Shown piece after piece: positions 1 to 5,422 of a stretch of DNA of 5,422 bases; within the stretch, counting starts at the first letter, position 1; the number at the start of each line of letters is the position of its first letter. The DNA is from a bacterium (GTDB lineage: Bacteria > Vulcanimicrobiota > Xenobia > RGZZ01): contig JAJXVI010000212.1 in NCBI GenBank assembly GCA_021782195.1, positions 1 to 5,422 of the forward strand, in the 5' to 3' direction. The translations under genes and the position numbers were made by a program. The notes beneath the pieces were generated by a model. It did not search any database and had not been told where the DNA came from. It saw only the letters and a list, made by a program, of their open reading frames with translations.

Positions 1-2743
1 CGTCGATGCCCGCAATCAGGTCAACTTCCTGCGCATCCGACGCATTGAGGTCCACCGCTTCCTCCGCGCCCGCTTCCTCCGCGCCCGCTTCACAAGTCGA
101 GACGGGAAGGTCAGTCAGATCCGAGAGCACACGCAACGAACAGCGTTCCGGAAGCTGGGCCGCAAGGGCGTCCATGCCTCCGCCAATCCCCAGCAGGCGT
201 GCACCGCGCGGCACTCGTTCCACGATCGCCGACGCATAGCGCCAGTGCAGGACGCGCTCGGCCCCGTCAGGGCGCGCCGTTGCAACCAGAAACGTCTCGG
301 TTTCCCCCTCCTCCACCAGCACGAGTCGCCAGCCCGAGGCTCGTAGAATCCCTCGCAACTCCACTTCGCCCAGGTCGCTCAGAAAGCCCTTTGCACGCCG
401 GTCCAACTCACGCCCCCCAGGTCGATGGCAACAGTAGGAAATCACGAGATTCGAGGCCAGGTGCCGGATCCGTGTCAACACCTGCGCAGGGTCGTGCACA
501 TACTCGAGGACTCCCAGCATCACCGCAAAATCAAAATGGCGCTCGGGCCACGGTCCTCCCACACGGTCAAGCGCGAGCAGACACGTGTCCGGCGCGTGCG
601 GATACAGATCGGCCGGGACATACAGATCGGAACTCGGGCCGGCCGCAGACAGCGCACCGCCGGCCGAAAGATACTCACGCAGCAGCATGTCCCCTGCCCC
701 GATGTCGATCACGCGACTTCCCCGAGGAATGCACCGCGACGCCCGACGGGCTCGATACCGCGCTCCGTCATCCACCACGCTGTGACGCGCCCAGCGCCGC
801 CCGTCAACCGAGCGCGCCTCCATCAACGCACGCACGTATGCAACCCGGTCGTCGTCCGCCGGCGTCTCCCACTCCCAGGCGCACGCCTCCTGCGACTGCG
901 TCGTCGCAACCGTCACGCTCGGATTGAAGAACGTGCGTGCCTGAACCTCGTCCCAAAGCGAGGCAGACAGGCACACAACGCTACACGTCTCAGGATTCCA
1001 CACGAAGGGAAAAAGAAACCCGCCGAGGTTCTCGTGCCCGAAACGAGCTGCCTGAAAACCGTACGCTTGCAGCGTGGCCAGACCCGAGCGGCCTCTGGCC
1101 TCCCCATCCGCGCTACAGTGCGCCGTGCCCTTCCGCCAGATCACGCCCGCGACCCGCCCGCTCGCAAGCAACGTCCCCGCGAGCCGGAAGAACCCGTCCT
1201 CGTCCCCGCGCAGATCGACATGAAGCCAGATCCGGCAAGCCGAAGCGATGCGGGAAGAGAAGCGTTCGTCCTGCGCCAGCGCGTCAAGCTCCCACAGTCG
1301 GCGATCCGTCGGGGCCACGACATCCAGACGCGTCAGCCCTTCAGCGTGCGCACGCGTCTGCAGGCGCTCCGCGTCGGCCAGACCATCGGTACAGGCAATC
1401 ACCGCGCAGACGCGTGCGGCTTCGAGTGCCACCAGGCCCGCCGGACCGTTCACGTCAATCACCAGATCGTCCGGCTGCAGCAACTGACGCAACAGGGCAC
1501 GCACGCCGCCCGCGTGTCCCCCGTGTACGGCCTCATCGCACCACACCGTGGCGCGCGCCTCGTCGGCGGGAATGCACAAACCCACCGGTCGCGGCGCGTC
1601 GGTGCCCCGCGGCCCGGGCAACGTTGCGAGCACCGGCGCAAGCAACTCCCGGTAGCGATCCCACGTCGCCGCGCGATGCGCGACAAGCTCGGCCGACGCG
1701 GCTTCCACGTCAAGCGCCTCAATCCGCTCGAGGGCCATTTCGGGCGTGTCGCGGCGCGGGTCGAGCTGCCTCGCGAGGAAGCCGCGTGCGGTTCCGGAAC
1801 GCGCGGAGTGAGACACGTAGAAACCGGGCACGCCGAGAGAAGCACACACGCCTGCTCCATGCACGCGGGTCGTCACGACCAGATCGTGGTCATCGAAGAG
1901 GTCCACGACGTCACGCGGATCGTAGGCAAAGCGAACCTCCAGCAAACCGGCAAACTCACGCTGAAAAGCACGCAGTTCGGGCTGATAATGACAGACCAGC
2001 GTGCAGTCGTGGCGGCGGGCCAGAAGACGAAACAACGTGAGGGTAAACGCATACGTGGTCTCATCAATGCTCTGTTTGCCGCGCTCGCCGCTCGTCTGCA
2101 TTGAGAGGGCGATCCGACGTCCACGGCGGAGACGGGCCGAGGAAGCCGAAAACAGGGCCGGACAGGGAAGCAGATGCGGGTGTACGGGCGCAAGCAGGCG
2201 CCTGCACGGCTCGTCGCGCACGGTGATGAGCGGCGAGGCTATCAGCAGGCGACGGTCATCGAGCGATAGATCGTCAAACGCGGCCCTGGATGTGCCCTCG
2301 TGAATGCCAATGCCGAGATAGACCGCCGGCGCCTGTTCGCGAAGAGCTGCCCGCACCAGGGGCTCAACGGCCGGACCGGACCACTCGGGTGTTCCCGCCA
2401 TCACCGCGAGGTCGAAATCCACGGGGGTGTTCTCGTGCCACGAGTTCCCCTGCGCGATCTGGGCCTGCATCATTTCGTACAGCGTACCGCCAACGGGGGT
2501 CCCGTCAAACTGCAGGCTACCGGGACGGTTGAAGTTGAGGCGCACCGCCATCAGCTCCGGGTGTCGATTATAGATCGTGGCGTTGAACGACCCGATGAGC
2601 GATGAGAGAAGATGTTCGACTCCAAACCGAATGAAGTCATCGCCCACGTTCCATCCGCGGGTGGTGGAAAAAAGCACGTTCAACCGACGCCCCCCCGCGT
2701 GCACTCGGGGCTCAGGTCGCACGTCGAGATCGGAGTCGCTCAT
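1..2743 (-). CDS. Multidomain glycan-modification protein: pyruvyl-transferase-like, FkbM-like and two SAM-methyltransferase-like modules (3' end outside window)
   Basis: The minus frame from ATG at 2743 stays open for 914 codons and leaves the window without a stop. Residues 20-322 match the polysaccharide pyruvyl transferase family: GWNVGDDFIRFG (30-41), AGTPEW (116-121), YLGIGI (142-147), TVRD (174-177), LPCPALF (192-198) and TTRVHGAG (291-298), in the family's usual order. A helical linker follows (about 323-375). Residues 396-592 resemble FkbM methyltransferases, with weakened motif I (VIDVNGPAGL, 428-437) and D510-x-x-G513-x-E515 in place of the usual DVEGAE. Residues 636-825 form a class I SAM methyltransferase with VIDIGAGD (678-685), D712 and GVLEYVHDP (744-752). 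From about 828 a second similar module begins (LLGIGGGMDAL, 850-860) and is cut by the window edge. The start is supported by GGAGAG 11 nt upstream; GTG codons at 2755 and 2785 are weaker alternatives. Likely cytoplasmic: no signal peptide or membrane segment is seen. Known: the families act in surface-glycan synthesis. Inferred: the exact substrate, and activity of each module. Confidence 0.9.
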   Translation of the reverse strand, partial: MSDSDLDVRPEPRVHAGGRRLNVLFSTTRGWNVGDDFIRFGVEHLLSSLIGSFNATIYNRHPELMAVRLNFNRPGSLQFDGTPVGGTLYEMMQAQIAQGNSWHENTPVDFDLAVMAGTPEWSGPAVEPLVRAALREQAPAVYLGIGIHEGTSRAAFDDLSLDDRRLLIASPLITVRDEPCRRLLAPVHPHLLPCPALFSASSARLRRGRRIALSMQTSGERGKQSIDETTYAFTLTLFRLLARRHDCTLVCHYQPELRAFQREFAGLLEVRFAYDPRDVVDLFDDHDLVVTTRVHGAGVCASLGVPGFYVSHSARSGTARGFLARQLDPRRDTPEMALERIEALDVEAASAELVAHRAATWDRYRELLAPVLATLPGPRGTDAPRPVGLCIPADEARATVWCDEAVHGGHAGGVRALLRQLLQPDDLVIDVNGPAGLVALEAARVCAVIACTDGLADAERLQTRAHAEGLTRLDVVAPTDRRLWELDALAQDERFSSRIASACRIWLHVDLRGDEDGFFRLAGTLLASGRVAGVIWRKGTAHCSADGEARGRSGLATLQAYGFQAARFGHENLGGFLFPFVWNPETCSVVCLSASLWDEVQARTFFNPSVTVATTQSQEACAWEWETPADDDRVAYVRALMEARSVDGRRWARHSVVDDGARYRARRASRCIPRGSRVIDIGAGDMLLREYLSAGGALSAAGPSSDLYVPADLYPHAPDTCLLALDRVGGPWPERHFDFAVMLGVLEYVHDPAQVLTRIRHLASNLVISYCCHRPGGRELDRRAKGFLSDLGEVELRGILRASGWRLVLVEEGETETFLVATARPDGAERVLHWRYASAIVERVPRGARLLGIGGGMDALAAQLPERCSLRVLSDLTDLPVSTCEAGAEEAGAEEAVDLNASDAQEVDLIAGID
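57..91 (-). repeat. 15-nt tandem duplication encoding an EAGAE linker
   Basis: CTCCGCGCCCGCTTC occurs at 62-76 and again at 77-91, and the last five bases of the unit also precede it at 57-61. In the minus frame it encodes EAGAEEAGAEE (residues 885-895), an acidic insertion in the last methyltransferase-like module between the Asp-containing strand (D875/D878) and the DLN motif (898-900). Confidence 0.9.
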
Positions 2744-2859
2744 CGGTCGTCGCACTCTCCAGGTCGTGGGTGGCTGGCCCCGCACCGTGGGGCTTCACAG
2801 AACAGGTCAGGGCGGCGCCATCTCCTGAAAGGGCAAGACCGTGGGCACACGCAGCGCAT
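2740..2859 (-). CDS. Possible small cysteine-rich coupling ORF (39 aa)
   Basis: An ATG at 2859 shares one base with the TGA of the upstream glycosyltransferase gene (TGATG), and the ORF ends in a TGA that overlaps the start of the downstream gene (ATGA, 2743-2740). The ORF therefore fills the whole intergenic gap. GGGGAGGG lies 6 nt before its ATG, close to ideal. The 39 residues contain six cysteines (positions 3, 5, 9, 21, 26, 35) and many arginines and prolines. No family is recognised. Against a real protein: Arg/Cys/Pro-rich composition is what out-of-frame GC-rich DNA tends to give, and the codons include AGG and AGA. It may serve only to carry ribosomes from one gene to the next. Existence as a translated ORF is plausible; function is unknown. 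Confidence 0.3.
   Translation of the reverse strand: MRCVCPRSCPFRRWRRPDLFCEAPRCGASHPRPGECDDR
2755..2760 (-). promoter_or_regulatory. Shine-Dalgarno for the multidomain gene
   Basis: GGAGAG lies 11 nt before ATG 2743. This spacing is slightly long, but it is the best purine motif ahead of any in-frame start and favours ATG 2743 over GTG 2755, which it abuts. Confidence 0.5.
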
Positions 2860-5306
2860 CAGGCACCCTCCCCGACCTTCGTGGTGAAACGGTCGGAACG
2901 GGTCGTGTGTTCCGCTACCCAGTGCGCAATCTCGTCGAGCGCACGCCTTCCCCGTCCGCGACACGCGAGCACCGATGCGCGGTCGAGCGGCATCCAGCCG
3001 CCTTGCTGTTCCTCGGGGATCCGTCCCAGCACGTCAAGCAGAACGCCGCGAACCTCCTCCGGCGAGCCTTTCCAGCACACGGCACGGGCGGAGCACAGCG
3101 CCGCGAGCAACACGTCGGCATCGCGCGTGGCCACCCGTTCGAACGAGCCGAGCAGACGCGCCGCCAGGTCGCGCCCGAGCGGACGAAGGGCGTCACTGCC
3201 TATCTCCGCAACCTCGGTGCGCGTGGGAAGAAATGGAGGGACGGCGCAGATCCGCCACGGACCTCCGTAACGGGCGTCCCGCAGCCCACGTCCGTGCAGG
3301 AACAGGTCCTCGCGCGTACGCGCAAACCACGTGGTAAGGCTTTCGAGGAACGGGCGAATGCGCTCGGCGTGCGCAGCGGTCAAGCCGAACAGGCCGAGCA
3401 CGGCCGGACACGACCGCACGTAGTTGAGCAGCGCGTCGTCCGCCGCAAGAAACGGGAGCACGCCCCCGCTTCCAACGACAGCCAGGTCCGGAAGCGGACC
3501 CGTCAGGCTTGAGACTTCCGAGATGGGATGCACCCGCAACGAAACCTGCGCCGGCAGCCGCGGACGAAGCAGGGAAAGGCCCGCCTCCTCCCCCAACGGG
3601 AGCATCGGAAAACCGCCCACGTCCTCGCGGGCGTCAAGCACGAGAAGAACGATGTGAGGGGATTCGACAGCGCGGTGCGGCTCGCCGAAAGGGACGGGTC
3701 GCGGCGCGCGCAAGGCGTTCGCGTCCGCGGAAAGCGCAGGGTGCTCCCGCAGGTCACCGCCGCCTTCTTCCGACGCGGGCGGCCCGAGGAGCGTCCCCGA
3801 CGCGGACGGAGCGGGGAGCGTCCCCGACGCGGACGGAGCGAGAGACGTCCCCGACGCGGACGGAGCGGGGAGCGTCCCCGACGCAAGCTCGATCGGTGGC
3901 GCCAGCAGATGCGCCAGCTGCCCTGCAAGACGCGCAATGACCGATCGCCAGTCACCGATCCGCGTCTGGCGAAAGAGGCGCATGCTGGGATACCACGGGG
4001 AGGTCTCACGTGCGAGCAGCCAGCGCCAGTCGGGGTGAAACGGCAGAAGCGTCCAGACGGGACGCCCCAGACCACCGGCCAGGTGGACGACGGCGGTATC
4101 GACCGACACGATCAGGTGGAGGTTCTCCAGGATGGCCGCGCTCTCATCGAAACTGCGGGGGCGCCGGCCTGGCTCCCGTATCCGCCAGATGTCGGCCACG
4201 GCGTCGGTCGTCGCGTCAACGGCCAGCGAATAGACCGTCAGGCCGGGAATATCCCGCAAGGGAAGAAAGTCCTCGAGGCGACATGATCGATTCAGATCGT
4301 TCTCGTGACGCGGGTTTCCCTGCCAGACCAGACCGACCTTGAAGTCTCCTTCCAGACGTCGCGCCCGCACATCAGCGGGATCGGCAAAGAGATACGGAAC
4401 AGGAGCGGGGATCCGGTCTGGAGTGATGCCGAGAACGCGGGGCACGCTGAGGAGAGGAAGCACAACGTCAACGTCGAGGTCCGCGGCATCGCCACGCGCG
4501 ACCAGGCCGTCAATCCCCGGCGTGCGCGCAAGCAGCGATATCTGCGAGGCGTCGCACTCCACCAGGACCGAAGGTACGATTTCCCGCACCAGCGGAGCAA
4601 GACGAATGAACTGCAGGGCATCCCCCAGCCCCTGTTCCGCCGACAGCAGGATTGAGCGCGGACCTGGCCTGCCATTCCACGCCGGCCGCCCATCCCGCTC
4701 GGGACGAGGCACACCCCGCGCACCAAAGCGCCACTCATACTCGACCCAGCCCTCCTCGAAATCGCCGCGGAGCAGCAACGCCAGCGCGAGATTGAAGTGA
4801 GCGCCGGGATCGAGGGGGGCCACGGCGACCGCCTGTCGCAACAGCGGAAGAGCCTGGTCGTATGCACCGCGCTGACAGAGAAGAAACCCGAGATTCGTCA
4901 GGCTCACCGCCGACGCCGCGTGCGCAAAACCGGTCTCACGCGCCTCCGCGCACAACTGCATCAGTTCGTCGATGGCTTCGTCGAGGCGTCCACGCCGGCC
5001 GAGCAGACAGGCGCGCGTGTTGCGTGCGTCGTGGTCGCGCGGCGCGCTCTCCAGGGCGCGACGATTGAACGCGTCGGCTCGCTCAACCTGCCCGGCTTCC
5101 TGTGCGAGAACGGCCAGTTCGTTGAGGACGACGGGATGGTCCGGATGTGCTTGCAGGGCAAGAGACAGGATGGCTTCTGCCGCGGGACGGTCTCCCGCCC
5201 GACGCTTGAGGGCCGCCAGCAAAACGCGTGCTTCAAGCGGAGCCTTCTGACCGGCAGCGAGAACTCGCTCGCACAGTTCCTGAGCGCGCGTATGATTTCC
5301 GGCCAC
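2859..5306 (-). CDS. TPR-containing GT9-like glycosyltransferase with extra C-terminal pyruvyl-transferase-like domain
   Basis: The protein is 815 residues from GTG at 5306. Residues 1-190 are TPR helices (for example NLGFLLCQRGAYDQALPLLR, 138-157), a protein-binding superhelix. Residues 216-465 are a GT-B-type glycosyltransferase half with the family's characteristic blocks: AEQGLGDALQFIRLAPLV (223-240), VGLVWQGNPRHENDLNRS (324-341), VSVDTAVVHLAGGLGRPVW (400-418), PDWRWLL (425-431) and SPWYP (436-440). The S/DTAxxHLA block corresponds to the sugar-nucleotide-binding end of GT9 heptosyltransferases. TPR proteins of this type usually end near here. This one continues through a repeat linker (476-511) into a further domain (about 546-815) with DLAVVGSGG (607-615), LTTWFARTREDLFLHGRG (657-674) and VRGVLLDVLGR (752-762). 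No signal peptide or membrane helix is seen, so a cytoplasmic role is likely. The annotated GTG lacks a Shine-Dalgarno, and TPR-like helix sequence continues in frame upstream to about 5360, so the true N-terminus is probably longer. Donor and acceptor are not determinable. Confidence 0.92.
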   Translation of the reverse strand: MAGNHTRAQELCERVLAAGQKAPLEARVLLAALKRRAGDRPAAEAILSLALQAHPDHPVVLNELAVLAQEAGQVERADAFNRRALESAPRDHDARNTRACLLGRRGRLDEAIDELMQLCAEARETGFAHAASAVSLTNLGFLLCQRGAYDQALPLLRQAVAVAPLDPGAHFNLALALLLRGDFEEGWVEYEWRFGARGVPRPERDGRPAWNGRPGPRSILLSAEQGLGDALQFIRLAPLVREIVPSVLVECDASQISLLARTPGIDGLVARGDAADLDVDVVLPLLSVPRVLGITPDRIPAPVPYLFADPADVRARRLEGDFKVGLVWQGNPRHENDLNRSCRLEDFLPLRDIPGLTVYSLAVDATTDAVADIWRIREPGRRPRSFDESAAILENLHLIVSVDTAVVHLAGGLGRPVWTLLPFHPDWRWLLARETSPWYPSMRLFRQTRIGDWRSVIARLAGQLAHLLAPPIELASGTLPAPSASGTSLAPSASGTLPAPSASGTLLGPPASEEGGGDLREHPALSADANALRAPRPVPFGEPHRAVESPHIVLLVLDAREDVGGFPMLPLGEEAGLSLLRPRLPAQVSLRVHPISEVSSLTGPLPDLAVVGSGGVLPFLAADDALLNYVRSCPAVLGLFGLTAAHAERIRPFLESLTTWFARTREDLFLHGRGLRDARYGGPWRICAVPPFLPTRTEVAEIGSDALRPLGRDLAARLLGSFERVATRDADVLLAALCSARAVCWKGSPEEVRGVLLDVLGRIPEEQQGGWMPLDRASVLACRGRGRRALDEIAHWVAEHTTRSDRFTTKVGEGA
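2866..2873 (-). promoter_or_regulatory. Strong Shine-Dalgarno inside the end of the glycosyltransferase gene
   Basis: GGGGAGGG sits in the last codons of the 815-aa gene (Gly-Glu-Gly), 6 nt before the ATG at 2859. It suits translation of the small bridging ORF by re-initiation at TGATG. It could instead be chance from glycine/glutamate codons. Confidence 0.35.
3774..3881 (-). repeat. Four in-frame 27-nt tandem repeats encoding a Ser/Gly/Thr/Pro/Ala linker
   Basis: On the plus strand GTCCCCGACGC recurs at 3793, 3820, 3847 and 3874, exactly 27 nt apart. In the minus gene each unit encodes nine residues: SGTLPAPSA, SGTSLAPSA, SGTLPAPSA and SGTLLGPPA (residues 476-511). The middle copies are nearly identical at DNA level, indicating recent duplication. 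The segment lies between the glycosyltransferase half and the C-terminal domain and looks like a flexible, unstructured linker. Because 27 is a multiple of three, copy-number changes would keep the frame. Confidence 0.95.
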
Positions 5307-5422
5307 AAGCTGGCGGCGGGCTTCTGAAAGCAGCTTCTGCAGATCCTGTATAATCTGCAGGTAACAAGAAACGCGGCTTCCTTTTTAAAGAGCGACCTGC
5401 CGGAGCTCCCTATCATAAAAGG
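5307..5422 (-). promoter_or_regulatory. Leader and probable true N-terminal region of the glycosyltransferase gene
   Basis: This 116-nt stretch is more AT-rich than the rest. Minus strand, in order: TATGAT at 5417-5412 resembles a -10 box (its -35 would lie outside the window), AAAAAGGAAG at 5386-5377 resembles a Shine-Dalgarno, and then the inverted repeat at 5360-5337. The glycosyltransferase frame is open from just after a TAA at 5387-5385 and reads LQKLLSEARRQLVAGN across the annotated GTG, a convincing first TPR-type helix. No ATG, GTG or TTG exists in that frame between the TAA and the GTG. Promoter assignment is weak. Confidence 0.3.
5337..5360. repeat. Perfect 8-bp inverted repeat near the glycosyltransferase start
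   Basis: CTGCAGAT (5337-5344) and ATCTGCAG (5353-5360) are exact reverse complements separated by 8 nt. In minus-strand mRNA this would form an 8-bp hairpin 31 to 54 nt before the GTG at 5306. It could be an operator dyad, a translation-modulating hairpin, or simply repeated Leu-Gln codons if the gene starts further upstream (it would encode LQIIQDLQ). Confidence 0.5.

Noticed and set aside
1081..1320. Short minus ORFs within the FkbM-like region
   Set aside because: They lie in alternative frames inside the long open frame and lack motifs or ribosome-binding sites.
425..2104. 559-codon plus-strand ORF
   Set aside because: It runs in codon register exactly antisense to the multidomain minus gene. 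Its product is rich in Arg, His and Gln without motifs, as expected for the complement of Leu/Ala/Val-rich GC-rich codons, whereas the minus frame shows several conserved families.
2777..2793. GC-rich hairpin between the two large genes as a terminator
   Set aside because: It has only five GC pairs on the minus strand, interrupted by a mismatch, and is not followed by a T run. The stop/start overlaps argue for read-through instead.
3774..3881. CRISPR-like periodic repeats
   Set aside because: The units are directly contiguous with no unique spacers, and they are in frame inside a gene.
3503..4075. 190-codon minus ORF in another frame
   Set aside because: It is a frame shadow of the glycosyltransferase gene; its Arg-rich repeats are just the 27-nt repeat read out of frame.
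2841..4286. Plus-strand ORFs of 223 and 252 codons
   Set aside because: They overlap the well-supported glycosyltransferase on the opposite strand, show Arg/Pro-rich composition and contain no recognisable domain.
4961..5416. 151-codon minus ORF starting at ATG 5416
   Set aside because: Beyond its first dozen codons it overlaps the TPR region in the wrong frame and shows no TPR pattern. Only its first codons matter, as a possible start if a -1 shift occurs.

Overview
The window is GC-rich bacterial DNA (about two thirds G+C by eye) and is coding almost throughout on the minus strand. It holds two long genes read from right to left, both with the look of a surface-polysaccharide or protein-glycosylation locus. 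The protein families recall flagellin, S-layer or O-antigen clusters of GC-rich Gram-negative bacteria such as Proteobacteria or Planctomycetes. The sequence alone does not fix the taxon.

Layout in transcription order. 5307-5422 is a leader with a -10-like hexamer, a Shine-Dalgarno-like A/G run and a perfect 8-bp inverted repeat. 5306-2859 encodes a tetratricopeptide-repeat (TPR) glycosyltransferase of the GT9-like type. It has a low-complexity linker made of four 27-nt repeats and an extra C-terminal domain that looks related to polysaccharide pyruvyl transferases. 2859-2740 is a 39-codon cysteine-rich ORF that exactly bridges the gap between the two large genes. 2743-1 is a very long open frame (at least 914 codons, no stop before the window's left edge). 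It fuses a polysaccharide-pyruvyl-transferase-like domain, a degenerate FkbM-like methyltransferase domain and two tandem class I SAM-methyltransferase-like modules.

Working together (inference): the TPR part of the first protein could bind a protein substrate or partner while its GT-B half transfers sugar. The second protein would carry tailoring functions (pyruvylation-like and methylation-like modules) for the same glycan. Several modules are degenerate at motif positions, so some may be structural rather than catalytic.

No RNA genes, insertion sequences or CRISPR arrays were seen. The long plus-strand ORFs are antisense shadows. No stretch over 300 bases lacks a gene.
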